Of a DNA stretch of 64,000 nt, positions 55,628-64,000 are shown in pieces. The position numbers were made by a program, and so were the translations under genes. How positions within the stretch are numbered: the first letter of the stretch is position 1; every line of letters starts with the position of its first letter. The stretch is from Pseudobacteroides sp. (GTDB taxonomy: Bacteria; Bacillota; Clostridia; Acetivibrionales; DSM-2933): positions 28,324-92,323 of the forward strand of contig NZ_DATCTU010000118.1 of assembly GCF_036567765.1 (NCBI RefSeq), read 5' to 3'. Below the pieces are notes generated by a model. The model ran no database searches. It worked only from the letters and a program-made list of their open reading frames with translations, and had not been told where the DNA came from.

Positions 55628-55696
55628 TATATTAAAAGTGATAATTCTATTACATTTGTCTGCCGTAAATCTAAGATAATTAACACTTTTAATATA
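55628..55696. repeat. Element with inverted TATATTAAAAGTG ends (copy 3)
   Basis: Arms TATATTAAAAGTG (55628-55640) and its exact complement (55684-55696) enclose 43 bp; similarity continues inward (ATAATT / AATTAA). Same arms as at 44981 and 52821. Confidence 0.7.
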
Positions 55697-55989
55697 GTTA
55701 AGGGAAAAAATTAGAGTTTTTCTATAATACTAGTATTATCAAGTGAAATGATAGGTAATATCCTTAAGAACCGTTAAAAAGGATATTTATAACCACAATA
55801 TTGTGATAATACAAAATTACGTACTTTGTCAATGGGTGGATTTAGATGTAAAGTTTTCTTGGGTATTATTCATTTTATGTAAAAAACTAAAATAGATATT
55901 CATTTAATAATACAGAATATTTTATTAATATCCAGGTAAAAATAAAGAAAAATACTGACTAAAACACTTTTGATAAAAGGAGATTAAAT
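55697..55989. other. Gene-free intergenic segment (293 bp)
   Basis: AT-rich; nothing recognisable except an AAAGGAG ribosome site at its end for the 55990 gene. Confidence 0.4.
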
Positions 55990-56223
55990 ATGGGATTTAG
56001 CAGCGAAAACAAAAATGAAGTGGAAATGACTACCTATGATAGACTTTTAAGGGCTTGGGAAAACTCAAAAGAGATGGTTAGGGATTTTGAAATGTATTCA
56101 AAAAGGATTGAGGATGAAGAAATAAAAGAGGTTTTCAAGAAGTTTGCTGAAGATGAGGGAATGCATGCTACCAAGCTCAGAGAGCTCATGCTAAACTATG
56201 AAAACCACGGCGATAACCAGTAA
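55990..56223 (+). CDS. Small ferritin-like/rubrerythrin-type helical protein
   Basis: 77 residues, ATG 55990 behind AAAGGAG. Two long amphipathic helices with ENSKEMVRDFEMYSKR and KFAEDEGMHATKLREL; the ExxxH-like spacing resembles half of a ferritin-like four-helix bundle. It is too short for a full di-iron site, so a dimer or a non-metal role is possible. Confidence 0.7.
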   Translation: MGFSSENKNEVEMTTYDRLLRAWENSKEMVRDFEMYSKRIEDEEIKEVFKKFAEDEGMHATKLRELMLNYENHGDNQ

Positions 56224-56372
56224 AAATAGAGTACATGCAAATATGAAGAAAAGACGTCAATTAGATTAAAATTCACATTTTAGAAATAGCAAGAATAGAG
56301 TAGAAATTTAAAGTAATATTAAGCATTAGGGATATAAAAGTAAGTAATCCTCAAATATGAGCTAAATGCGTC

Positions 56373-56401
56373 TTGACCTGAGACCTATCCGTGATTATAA
56401 T
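56373..56401 (+). promoter_or_regulatory. Strong sigma-A promoter of the tRNA operon
   Basis: TTGACC (56373-56378), 17-bp spacer, TATAAT (56396-56401), about 30 bp before the first tRNA. Confidence 0.85.
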
Positions 56402-56434
56402 ATAATACGTGTCTGAGACATGACGCGATAACAT

Positions 56435-56507
56435 TCCTCAATAGCTCAGTCGGTAGAGCATGCGGCTGTTAACCGCAGGGTCGTAGGTTCGAGTCCTACT
56501 TGAGGAG
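56435..56507 (+). tRNA. tRNA-Asn (anticodon GTT)
   Basis: 73-nt cloverleaf: acceptor TCCTCAA/TTGAGGA, D-arm GCTC, anticodon stem GCGGC with loop TGTTAAC, T-arm GTAGGTTCGAGTCCTAC. The CCA end is not encoded. Confidence 0.95.
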
Positions 56508-56513
56508 CTAAAC

Positions 56514-56587
56514 GGGCCTTTAGCTCAGTTGGTTAGAGCAACCGGCTCATAACCGGTTGGTCCGGGGTTCGAGTCCCTGAAGGCCCA
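56514..56587 (+). tRNA. tRNA with CAT anticodon (elongator Met or lysidine-modified Ile)
   Basis: 74-nt cloverleaf: acceptor GGGCCTT/AAGGCCC, anticodon loop CTCATAA with stem ACCGG/CCGGT, T-loop TTCGAGT. It lacks initiator features. CAT anticodons belong to Met or to tRNA-Ile2 after lysidine modification; the sequence near the acceptor is compatible with either. Confidence 0.9.
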
Positions 56588-56590
56588 CTA

Positions 56591-56627
56591 AAAATAAGAA
56601 GCTTGTAAAAGCTTCTTATTTTATTTT
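56591..56627 (+). terminator. Rho-independent terminator of the tRNA operon
   Basis: 14-bp perfect stem 56591-56604 with 56609-56622, loop GTAA, followed by ATTTT. Confidence 0.85.
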
Positions 56628-56663
56628 GTAGAGAAAATTTATTTTATGTATCGGTGGAGTTAT

Positions 56664-57356
56664 ATGGAATTAAAAGGCAGACTGAAGCTCATAGCATCAA
56701 AAACAGTCAAATGCGATACGGTGTGTGATGTGGGTACCGATCATGCATACATTCCCATTTATCTTGTAGAAAACAACATATGCAAAAAGGCAATAGCATG
56801 TGATGTCAAACCGGGCCCTATTATGGCTGCCAAAAAGCATATAGGCTATTTTGGGCTATCAAAATTTATAGATGCCAGATTGGGTGACGGTCTTGATCCA
56901 ATAGAGGAAAATGAGGCAAATGTAGTAATTATCGCCGGAATGGGCGGTTACCTTATAAGCAGGATTATAAGTGACGGTATTAGTAAGGTTAAGAATTGTG
57001 ATAATATAGTGCTTCAACCAATGAACGAAGCTGAGTGCTTACGAAAGTGGCTTTATGAAAACGGCTTTGAAATCCAAGACGAAGAGCTTACAAATGAGGG
57101 AGAAAAGATATATAATGTTATTACCACAAAATGGACTGGAAAACCTTCTACCAGGGATGAGGTTTACTACCATTTTGGAGAGAAGCTTTTTGAGAGAAAC
57201 GATCCTCTTCTAAAGACCTTCATAGAGAAGAAAATATGGACCTTTGGCAAAATAGTAAAGGAAATGGATAATCTGGAGCCTGATAAGGCAGTATTAAGGG
57301 AGCATTACCAATACTTGCTGGAGGGGTTTGAAAAGCTTGTATCGAGGCTGAAATAG
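56664..57356 (+). CDS. trmK: tRNA (adenine-N1-)-methyltransferase TrmK family
   Basis: 230 residues; ATG 56664 chosen over ATG 56646 because GGTGGAG lies four bases upstream. SAM-binding VCDVGTDHAYIPIYL motif and the TrmK NVVIIAGMGG and LQPMNEAECLRKWL segments. Methylates A22 of tRNAs. Followed by the Nif3-like gene after 33 bp, a common order after rpoD in Firmicutes. Confidence 0.92.
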   Translation: MELKGRLKLIASKTVKCDTVCDVGTDHAYIPIYLVENNICKKAIACDVKPGPIMAAKKHIGYFGLSKFIDARLGDGLDPIEENEANVVIIAGMGGYLISRIISDGISKVKNCDNIVLQPMNEAECLRKWLYENGFEIQDEELTNEGEKIYNVITTKWTGKPSTRDEVYYHFGEKLFERNDPLLKTFIEKKIWTFGKIVKEMDNLEPDKAVLREHYQYLLEGFEKLVSRLK

Positions 57357-57389
57357 TATTATTACATACCTAAGGGAGGCAATATACTT

Positions 57390-58493
57390 ATGAGTACCAT
57401 TTGTAAAGACATAATAAGCTTTATGGAGGAACTGGCACCACCGAATTTGAGTGAAGATTGGGACAATGTGGGTCTTATGCTAGGCAGTAAAAGCAAAAAA
57501 ATAGAGAAAATACTGATATGCCTTGATATAACTAAAAGTGTTGTACAGGAAGCAATAAGCCTTAAAGCAGATATGATCATATCCCACCATCCATTTTTAT
57601 TTAAGGGAATAAAAAGAATAATTGCTGAGGAGCCAAAGGGAGAATTGATCTACAAACTTATCAAGGAAGATATTTGCGTTTTTAGTGCTCACACAAACCT
57701 TGATTTTGCGGACAACGGGCTAAATCTCACACTTGCAAAATCACTGGGGTTAAAGAACATCAAAAACCTTAAGACTCACAAAAAGGAAAGACTATTTAAA
57801 ATTGTGGTCTTTGTTCCTTGTGAATACGGTGAAAAGGTGACAGGTGCCATGACTGGAGCTGGAGCGGGATGGATAGGCAATTACAGCGACTGCTCTTTTA
57901 CTTTGGAGGGTACAGGTGCTTTCAGGCCTCTGGAGGGCAGTGATCCTTTTATCGGCAGTACCGGTCAACTGGAAAAAGTCAGCGAATACAGGGTAGAAAC
58001 AATCGTAAAAGAAGAGCTTTTAAACAAGGTTATAGATTCAATGCTTGCAGCCCATCCTTATGAAGAACCTGCATACGATATATACGCTCTAGTTCAGGGA
58101 GGTAAAGAATATGGCTTCGGTAAGGTTGGTGAATTGGAACAGGCAGTAAGTCTGGACGAATTCATTTCCGGTGTAAAGAATAGCCTGAATATACAAAACT
58201 TAAGGGTTATAGGCAACACAAGTGAAAAAATTAAAAAGGTTGGGGTTTTCTGTGGAAGTTTTGATGAAGCCGTAATATCATCACTAAAAAGACTGGATAT
58301 ACTTGTGACTGGGGATGTTAAATACCACACAGCACTTGATATTTCCGAGTTGGGCTTGTGTGTTATTGATGCAGGACATTTCGCAACCGAAAGAATTATT
58401 GTTGATGAACTAAGCCGTGTACTTACTGATAAGTTTTCAAGTATATCAATATATCCTAGCAAAGTGGAAAAGGACCCAATTAAAGTTACTTGA
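57390..58493 (+). CDS. Nif3-like dinuclear metal-centre protein
   Basis: 367 residues, ATG 57390 behind GGGAGG. Family motifs: PPNLSEDWDNVGLMLG, ISHHPFLFKGIKR with the metal-binding His pair, and FSAHTNLDFADNGLN. The C-terminal VTGDVKYHTALD completes the site. An insert domain (about 130-240) is typical of the long Firmicute form. Proposed GTP cyclohydrolase-type hydrolase, function unproven. Confidence 0.92.
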   Translation: MSTICKDIISFMEELAPPNLSEDWDNVGLMLGSKSKKIEKILICLDITKSVVQEAISLKADMIISHHPFLFKGIKRIIAEEPKGELIYKLIKEDICVFSAHTNLDFADNGLNLTLAKSLGLKNIKNLKTHKKERLFKIVVFVPCEYGEKVTGAMTGAGAGWIGNYSDCSFTLEGTGAFRPLEGSDPFIGSTGQLEKVSEYRVETIVKEELLNKVIDSMLAAHPYEEPAYDIYALVQGGKEYGFGKVGELEQAVSLDEFISGVKNSLNIQNLRVIGNTSEKIKKVGVFCGSFDEAVISSLKRLDILVTGDVKYHTALDISELGLCVIDAGHFATERIIVDELSRVLTDKFSSISIYPSKVEKDPIKVT

Positions 58494-58552
58494 CTTTTTT
58501 GAATTAAGATATTAGTATATATAGTGTTGTTTATAAATTCAAAATTTAATAT

Positions 58553-58890
58553 GAGTAAGCCAGATGATCGCGTGTAAAGTGCCGAAAGGTCTTACACGAG
58601 GAAAGTCCGGGCTCCATAGGGCAGGGTGCCGGGTAACTCCCGGTGAAGGTGACTTCAAGGAAAGTGCAACAGAGATATACCGCCTCATTTATGAGGTAAG
58701 GGTGGAAAGGTGAGGTAAGAGCTTACCAGCGACATGGCGACTTGTCGGTCTATGTAAACCCCATCTGGAGCAACACCGTATAGGGACATATTGGTTGCCC
58801 GCCAGTCCCGAGAGGTGGCTTGAGTTGTACAGAAATGTACGGCCTAGATAGATGATCATCAAATACAGAACCCGGCTTATAGACTTACTC
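58553..58890 (+). ncRNA. rnpB: RNase P RNA
   Basis: Contains the P4-forming conserved segments GAGGAAAGTCCGGGCTCCA near the 5' end and ACAGAACCCGGCTTA near the 3' end, and a terminal pairing GAGTAAG (58553-58559) with CTTACTC. About 338 nt. Minus-strand ORFs across it are spurious. Confidence 0.96.
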
Positions 58891-58906
58891 ATTCAAATAT
58901 ATCAAG

Positions 58907-58935
58907 AACACTCGCTTACATGGCGGGTGTTTTTG
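58907..58935 (+). terminator. Rho-independent terminator of rnpB
   Basis: AACACTCGC (58907-58915) with GCGGGTGTT (58923-58931), one G-T pair, then TTTT. Confidence 0.8.
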
Positions 58936-59009
58936 TGTATGTCTAGAAATTGGGGTGTAATATGGTGTGATCATCTTGATTATGCCTCCTGTGAGTATCA
59001 GCCAGGTCT

Positions 59010-59276
59010 TTAATGGACATGAGAACCACTAATTTCTGATAATGCATACAAGAGACACAGTAAAAACAATGCTAGCATTATACTTATAATAAGTAATGCG
59101 ATTCTTACTATGATTTTTCTATGATTTACACCTAAGCATGCCAGAATGGATATAAATAAACAAAAAATATTATAATGAGGTAGTTTGGCAGGATATTTTA
59201 TACAAAAAAAGAATTTATGAATAGTATAATTCCAATATTGGTGCTCAAATATGGTAATATATTTAATATAGTCCAT
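59010..59276 (-). CDS. Possible small membrane protein
   Basis: 88 residues on the minus strand with one or two hydrophobic segments (FCLFISILACLGV, then ALLIISIMLALFLLCLLYAL). No good ribosome site precedes its ATG and no family is recognised. It fills the gap between rnpB and the kinase-like gene; uncertain. Confidence 0.3.
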   Translation of the reverse strand: MDYIKYITIFEHQYWNYTIHKFFFCIKYPAKLPHYNIFCLFISILACLGVNHRKIIVRIALLIISIMLALFLLCLLYALSEISGSHVH

Positions 59277-59299
59277 TTATAAAACTTAAGGAGACAACA

Positions 59300-59869
59300 G
59301 TGGTTATTTTAATAGGTGGCGTTAGTTGTACTGGAAAGACAGTAATGGCTCAGAGATTACTTGAAAAGTATAAGATTCCGTATTTGTCGATAGACCATAT
59401 AAAAATGGGATTAATTCGGGGAAATAAATATTGCGATTTTTCTGCTACTGACAGCGATAATGAAATTACAAATAAACTTTGGCCAGTTATAAAGGGCATT
59501 ATTATGACCAATATAGAGAATGGACAACATATTATTATAGAGGGGTGTTATTTACCTCCAGAACAAATATGCGATTTTGACCCTGATTATTTAAAGCAAA
59601 TAATTTCTTTATATATAGGATTTTCAAAGTATTATATTGAGAAGAACTTTATTTCGGGAATCGTCGAACATATGAGTAAGATAGAACAAAGAATTTGTGA
59701 TGACTATATGAACCAAGATAATTTTATAGCACTCCATTCACGACTTAAAGAGCTCTGTTGGAATAATAATGCAAAATTCTTTGAAATCAACGATAAATAT
59801 GAGAAAGAAATGTACAAAATATATAGATGGATAGATAAAGAGATAGAATCTAAGCGGCTTCATACATAG
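59300..59869 (+). CDS. P-loop kinase-like protein
   Basis: 189 residues, GTG 59300 behind AAGGAG. Walker A GGVSCTGKT (6-14), then SIDHIKMGLIRG and HIIIEGCYLPPEQ, as in small-molecule kinases of the adenylate-kinase/2-phosphoglycerate-kinase type. Substrate unknown. Stands alone. Confidence 0.7.
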   Translation: MVILIGGVSCTGKTVMAQRLLEKYKIPYLSIDHIKMGLIRGNKYCDFSATDSDNEITNKLWPVIKGIIMTNIENGQHIIIEGCYLPPEQICDFDPDYLKQIISLYIGFSKYYIEKNFISGIVEHMSKIEQRICDDYMNQDNFIALHSRLKELCWNNNAKFFEINDKYEKEMYKIYRWIDKEIESKRLHT

Positions 59870-59970
59870 TAAGGCTGTGGAAGTTCAACAAGGAGTTTGA
59901 TGTATATATAAATATTAATATCAAAAAGGATGAAGTCGCAACGAGAAGAAAGGAGAAGGTGAGGGCTAAA

Positions 59971-60336
59971 ATGTACATTAGTGAGTATCATTTAGGTGGA
60001 TATTATATTGTTAAACCTACGCAGAGGGCAGAATACATGAATAATCAAATAATGCCTGAGACTATTCTATCAGCAAGTAGCTGCATATGTGGCATTTACC
60101 CTGATATATCTTCCGTTTGGAGCACTTCAGAAAAAGATAAATATATGCAGAGTTTGAACATTCCAAACACTACTTTTAATAATCTAATAGAATGGATGAA
60201 TGACAAAACCAACTCTTGGGATTTTGGTTTTCCCCATGTTTTTAATAATTTAAAATCGGCCAGGGAGTTCTATTTGAATTTTCTTTATAACGTTCAGGGC
60301 TTACTCCTTGTGGGTATAGGACACTGTAAGTGCTGA
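59971..60336 (+). CDS. Uncharacterised protein
   Basis: 121 residues; ATG 59971 (GAGGG six bases upstream) preferred over GTG 59959. No signal or membrane segment; aromatic residues are frequent (YISEYHLGGYYIV, NSWDFGFPHVF). Ends with CKC. No family recognised. Possibly related to toxin/immunity-type accessory genes common in such islands, but nothing shows this directly. Confidence 0.5.
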   Translation: MYISEYHLGGYYIVKPTQRAEYMNNQIMPETILSASSCICGIYPDISSVWSTSEKDKYMQSLNIPNTTFNNLIEWMNDKTNSWDFGFPHVFNNLKSAREFYLNFLYNVQGLLLVGIGHCKC

Positions 60337-60453
60337 ACCAGTACTTTGGCTTCCATGGATTATTGTTGAGTATAATTTTTAAACAGTTTAAATGTGCAAA
60401 ATTGTTACCGGTCTTAGATTCAGGAGGAATAAGTAAGAAAGGGGGTAAGAGTT

Positions 60454-61083
60454 ATGAATGAGACTATTAAAGAAAGGTTATATTCTTTCAGAATGGATGG
60501 GAAAACTGGATATATAAATGGAACAGGGGAAATTATTATTGAGCCTAAATATGAAGGTGCATGTGATTTTTGTGATGATGAGGATTACACATTTTATATT
60601 TCAAATAAAAAATTAGGTTGCATTGATAGAATGGGAAATATTGTTGTTGAGGCACTATATGATGATTTGAAATTATTTTCTAAAGAAGGACTTGCTGCAT
60701 TTTTAATTGATGATAAGTGGGGGTTTATAAGTAAAAACGGAAAAGTAGTAATTAATCCTATATATATCAATGTAGATAGTTTTGTTAATGGATTGGCAGG
60801 TGCTGAATTTAAAGAGAGTAAATGGGGATACATCAACTGCTCTGGGACTGCTGTTATAGAGCCTGTTTTTGAACAGGTGTCAAGATTCTGGGACAAACTT
60901 GCAAGGGTTAAATTAGGCGGGAAATTTGGGTTTATTGATAGGTCTGGGAAGTTTATTTTTGAGCCTATATTTGATTCTGCCAATTGTTTTACAGGTGAGG
61001 ATGACCTTTCAGTAGTCAAAATAGACGGTAAGTATGGTTATATCAACATAAATGGCAATTGGGTTTGGAAACCGTCGAAGTAA
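60454..61083 (+). CDS. WG-repeat protein
   Basis: 209 residues, ATG 60454 behind AAAGGGGG. Six WG (KWGFI-type) repeats: KTGYING, KLGCIDR, KWGFISK, KWGYINC, KFGFIDR, KYGYINI, each followed by an IxxEPxY-like strand. They form a beta-propeller or solenoid for binding. No signal peptide. Function unknown. Confidence 0.88.
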   Translation: MNETIKERLYSFRMDGKTGYINGTGEIIIEPKYEGACDFCDDEDYTFYISNKKLGCIDRMGNIVVEALYDDLKLFSKEGLAAFLIDDKWGFISKNGKVVINPIYINVDSFVNGLAGAEFKESKWGYINCSGTAVIEPVFEQVSRFWDKLARVKLGGKFGFIDRSGKFIFEPIFDSANCFTGEDDLSVVKIDGKYGYININGNWVWKPSK

Positions 61084-61088
61084 GTCCA

Positions 61089-61280
61089 ATGAAGGTGGTG
61101 TTTGTTAGAAATGCTTCATATCCTGCAAATATGGTCTGTGACCTAAAAGAATATCTTGATGGATATAAAATTGAGCATATCGATAGGTGCTAATAATGAA
61201 AGATGGATGTCGTATGTCTTGTCGAGGAGTACTTATTGCTATCTTGAGATGAATTATAAAATTACGAATTTTTTATAGTG
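61089..61280 (+). pseudogene. Possible decayed ORF tail
   Basis: ATG 61089 reads MKVVFVRNASYPANMVC plus 17 codons to a stop at 61191; after a frame change the next 30 codons (NERWMSYVLSRSTYCYLEMN) are again protein-like to a TAG at 61278. It suggests a frameshifted fragment of a lost gene, not a family I recognise. Confidence 0.35.
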
Positions 61281-61287
61281 GGGTTAT

Positions 61288-62385
61288 ATGAAAAAAATAC
61301 TGATTTTTATTTTAATGCTTGGATTGATAGTTGCTTCAGGGTGTAGAAAAACAAATGATTCTTCAAATTTATCCCAGCCATATACTAATCCAAGTGGATT
61401 AGGAGAAGAACAAAGTGAGTTGAATACTAAAAAGGCAGATTCTGATAATATAAAGTATAACAATACTGATAAAGAAAATGTAGATAACGCGTTTTTCTTT
61501 AAAGATAGTGTATCGGAGTTGAATTATAATGGAAGGTTTTTATTTGGCGAATCAGTTGAAAAAGAAATAAAACTTTATATTAATGAAGTGACATCTGGAA
61601 ATAGTGGAAGAATATATGAATTTAAACTTGATTCAATAGATGGTGTTCCTAAGGAGCGTTTGATTTTAGGGTATTTTTATGTTAAGAAAGATAAAATATA
61701 TAAAATAGAGCCAACTGAAGAAAATCTAAACAAGTTTAAAAGCAATAAAGAAATTGCAAATGATAGCATTATTGTTTGTCAGGATACAGAAATTAAAGAT
61801 ACTTTAAGCGATGATGAGCCTGGATGGCACCACTATCTGAAAGCAGATGGAGATAAGAGGGAATATTACTCTTTTAATAATTTGGTTGAAACAGGATATT
61901 ATGAATCGTTTGCTTGGGAGAAAGATAAAGGATTGATAAATTATCGAAGTGGATATGGTGCTGAAAGAGATTCAATTGAGATACAATTAATTAATGTTAC
62001 ACCTATTGCACAAAAGTCGGATGTATCCTCGTTAGAAACATGGGTTGGGGGTTATTCGTTTTCAGAGTTTGTCCCTCCAGACCAAAACATGATTTATGGA
62101 ATTTCAATATTCAAAGAAGAGGGAAATTATTATGCTGATATAAGTATCGATGGATTTCAAACAATTGAAAGATTAAGGGCAAAAGTTGATGGTAATAAAA
62201 ATTCAATAAAGCTGAGGTTTGATAAGTATTTGCCTGACAACAGATTTGAGCCTTACGAAGTTGGAGACATCCTATTAAGTTTTGAAAAAAGTGGGTCCGA
62301 TTTGGATACTTTCTGGGGAAAGATTGAAGCGATTGATAAAAACAATAAAAAGTCTGGAAGTCCTTATTTTGAGTTTATGCCATAG
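61288..62385 (+). CDS. Predicted lipoprotein of unknown function
   Basis: 365 residues, ATG 61288 behind GTGGGG. Lipoprotein signal with lipobox VASGC (Cys19). A Ser/Asn-rich spacer follows, then two beta-rich domains: one about 70-235, the second from about 250 (WVGGYSFSEFVPP) with a lipocalin/META-like look. Lipid-anchored on the outer face of the membrane. Function unknown. Confidence 0.7.
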   Translation: MKKILIFILMLGLIVASGCRKTNDSSNLSQPYTNPSGLGEEQSELNTKKADSDNIKYNNTDKENVDNAFFFKDSVSELNYNGRFLFGESVEKEIKLYINEVTSGNSGRIYEFKLDSIDGVPKERLILGYFYVKKDKIYKIEPTEENLNKFKSNKEIANDSIIVCQDTEIKDTLSDDEPGWHHYLKADGDKREYYSFNNLVETGYYESFAWEKDKGLINYRSGYGAERDSIEIQLINVTPIAQKSDVSSLETWVGGYSFSEFVPPDQNMIYGISIFKEEGNYYADISIDGFQTIERLRAKVDGNKNSIKLRFDKYLPDNRFEPYEVGDILLSFEKSGSDLDTFWGKIEAIDKNNKKSGSPYFEFMP

Positions 62386-62612
62386 TGTAAATTGCCAAAT
62401 GGTCAATATGTAATAGTTTCAGACTGTTATGTGACAAGGAAGGCAGGTGAAAACATCTATAAGGGTCGGGAAGATATAAAACTGCTTTGAATTCTATGAG
62501 GTATGATGATGGAATTATTGAAATACCAAAAGAAACCTTGTTAAAGATGGATTTTATGGATGCAATGAACAGCAATAGTATAAAAGTACTAAATGAATGT
62601 TTTTATGAATGA
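62386..62612 (+). pseudogene. Possible decayed ORF
   Basis: Immediately after the lipoprotein stop the same frame continues 34 codons (LPNGQYVIVSDCYVTRKAGE) to TGA; a frame change then gives SMRYDDGIIEIPKETLLKMD up to the stop at 62610. It looks like coding sequence broken by a shift. No family recognised. Confidence 0.35.
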
Positions 62613-62735
62613 CATCATAGCAGAGTAATTAACGAAGAAGAATCAATCTCTATATATAGTTTGAGCTATTTGCCCCTGTAAGCAATTTTTTTGTCATTAT
62701 GCTACTGTGAGATTTAAAGAAAGGATGATGCTTAT

Positions 62736-63488
62736 ATGTTACTCCGTGAAACATCAAAAATAATTACCCTAACACTAGCTGTAGGAATACTTATAGTGAC
62801 TTTAGCAGGATGTGGAAATAAGGAACCTTCAAAAACACAAAACACAAATACTTCAGCTTCTGCCATAACCCCAACCCCAAATCCAACTAGAATAAAAACG
62901 TCTTCAACTGAGATAATAGTAGATTCGCCTGCTGAATCTACCATCACATATATTGATGATAATTTTCTGTCACCACAGGATACTCAAATTGAATTTGATT
63001 CCAATGATTTTAATGTTTATGCTGCTAAAAACAAAAAAGAAATAAAAATGGGGATAACAAGAAAAGGTCTCGAGCAAATTCTTGGTAAACCATTGAAAAA
63101 TGAATATAATGAGGAATTCCTTAACTATAATGGACTCAAGGTCTATTTCAGAAATAATAAAGTTGCTGCTTTTTACATAGAAAAGTTTACAAAAAATTCA
63201 AATCAATATTATACAAAACGTTTCATTGGTTTAAAGGATGGAATTGAAGATATTAAGAAAGCATATGGTCAAGGGATTGAAATCAAGTCTGGCGACGATA
63301 AATTTCTTACTTATTATGCAAAAAGAGAGAATAACAAAATGGTATCACTGGATGTTCAGGAGTACAGAAAAAAACCAGCTTCTGCAAAGGATACAGATGT
63401 TTTTGTCCTAACCTTTTTAATAAACGAGATGAATGAAGTAACCTTTGTTCTAATCAGTGATTATAGATTTGAACAAAGCAGCCAATAG
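62736..63488 (+). CDS. Predicted lipoprotein of unknown function
   Basis: 250 residues, ATG 62736 behind AAAGGATG. Membrane-anchoring signal with lipobox LAGC, then a Thr/Pro/Ser spacer (30-65). The folded part (about 85-250) has GITRKGLEQILGKPL followed by a beta-rich region, resembling a SmpA/BamE-like small domain in its helix-strand order; this is a weak similarity. Confidence 0.65.
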   Translation: MLLRETSKIITLTLAVGILIVTLAGCGNKEPSKTQNTNTSASAITPTPNPTRIKTSSTEIIVDSPAESTITYIDDNFLSPQDTQIEFDSNDFNVYAAKNKKEIKMGITRKGLEQILGKPLKNEYNEEFLNYNGLKVYFRNNKVAAFYIEKFTKNSNQYYTKRFIGLKDGIEDIKKAYGQGIEIKSGDDKFLTYYAKRENNKMVSLDVQEYRKKPASAKDTDVFVLTFLINEMNEVTFVLISDYRFEQSSQ

Positions 63489-63532
63489 ATAATGATAGAA
63501 TCATTTGAGGGATTAAAATTGAAGTTAAGAGC

Positions 63533-63692
63533 TTGATCAATTGTCTTGTTCAGGTGCTCCTTTTGGAGAAAAAGTAATTATTGGTGTTGCAAATGATAAT
63601 AAGAATTTAATAGTCATGGGTAGAGATCCAATAGAGTTTGGGCCTGATGAGGAAAATCCTAAACAACCTGGATATGTGTGCTATTTATTGTA
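63533..63692 (+). pseudogene. Possible decayed ORF tail
   Basis: Open frame without start: DQLSCSGAPFGEKVIIGVAN, then KNLIVMGRDPIEFGPDEENP, ending at TAA 63690-63692. Looks like the C-terminus of a protein whose 5' part is gone. Family not recognised. Confidence 0.35.
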
Positions 63693-63720
63693 AATACAAG
63701 TTAGCCTGCAATTTGTGATA

Positions 63721-63763
63721 ACACACTTATAAACTTTTAAAAAGTTTATAAGTGTGTTTTTTA
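63721..63763 (+). terminator. Rho-independent terminator
   Basis: 16-bp perfect stem 63721-63736 with 63742-63757, five-base loop, followed by TTTTTT. On the minus strand it is A-rich after the stem and so works mostly for plus-strand transcripts. Confidence 0.8.
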
Positions 63764-64000
63764 AAATTCCGAACTCAAAAGTAAATTTGATTTCGAATAA
63801 GTCTAATGGATAGACGAGTGCGAAGTCACCTGTTCTAACACTATTATCTAAATATTTATAATTAGTATAGTTTCGAAAAGTAACTGGTAATTGGCTTGAA
63901 AACAAAAATTCAGGTTTGATTCATAAAAAACAAGGTAAAAAACCTTATTGAACTTTGAAAAAAGTATATTGTTACGACAGAGCAAATAAAAAAGGGCATG

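Noticed and set aside
58689..58892. 67-codon minus ORF
   Set aside because: Lies fully inside the RNase P RNA gene.
63681..63905. 74-codon minus ORF near the window end
   Set aside because: Contains the 63721-63757 terminator stem and has no ribosome site; a remnant of another gene cannot be excluded but is not supported.

Overview
The window looks like a low-GC, spore-forming anaerobic Firmicute of the cellulosome-producing clostridia (Ruminiclostridium/Acetivibrio/Pseudobacteroides type). The main evidence is a secreted CotH protein ending in a dockerin, a SigI/RsgI sigma/anti-sigma pair, a SCIFF peptide with its radical-SAM maturase, a ferredoxin-fused electron transfer flavoprotein and ordinary clostridial housekeeping genes. 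The species cannot be fixed from the sequence alone.

Region 1 (1-31.9 kb) is one long, plus-strand, tightly packed biosynthetic gene cluster that starts before the window. It holds the end of an adenylating (ANL) enzyme, a degenerate epimerase/dehydratase, a broken ThiF/MoeB-type E1 gene, two FkbM methyltransferases, a U32-family protein, three free-standing acyl carrier proteins (ACPs), two paralogous large proteins with a possible transglutaminase-like core (each directly behind its own ACP), a UvrA-like dual ATPase, two paralogous DegT aminotransferases around a free-standing thioester reductase, the relic of an NRPS module, EtfB plus ferredoxin-EtfA with a DAO-type flavoenzyme, a RibD-type reductase, an unknown protein, three B12/radical-SAM proteins plus one with an altered cysteine motif, a GT1-like glycosyltransferase, and a split saccharopine (lysine to aminoadipate semialdehyde) pair. 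A plausible reading, by inference, is a carrier-protein-tethered, anaerobically tailored, lysine-related small molecule, possibly released by reduction plus transamination, with UvrA-like self-protection against a DNA-active product. The set of genes matches no pathway I can name.

Region 2 (31.9-36.7 kb) is a scar zone. A DDE transposase relic, a tyrosine recombinase fragment, an IS256 tail, an IS66 TnpA fragment and a truncated AI-2E transporter surround an intact ABC-2 exporter and a double-HTH MerR regulator.

Region 3 (37.0-42.4 kb) has an acidic secreted protein with copper-amine-oxidase-N repeats, sigI-rsgI (the rsgI tail is cut by a nonsense change inside a 90-bp tandem repeat), an IS66 relic, and the SCIFF peptide with its maturase.

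Region 4 (42.5-58.9 kb) is mostly core genome: secD-secF, panB-panC-panD, a dGTPase, dnaG-rpoD, the CotH-dockerin protein with a carbohydrate-binding-module relic beside it, tRNA-Asn and a CAT-anticodon tRNA, trmK, a Nif3-like gene and the RNase P RNA. Three AT-rich palindromes built on the same TATATTAAAAGTG arm lie in its intergenic gaps. Region 5 (59-64 kb) is accessory: a P-loop kinase-like gene, a WG-repeat protein, two lipoproteins and several decayed ORF tails.
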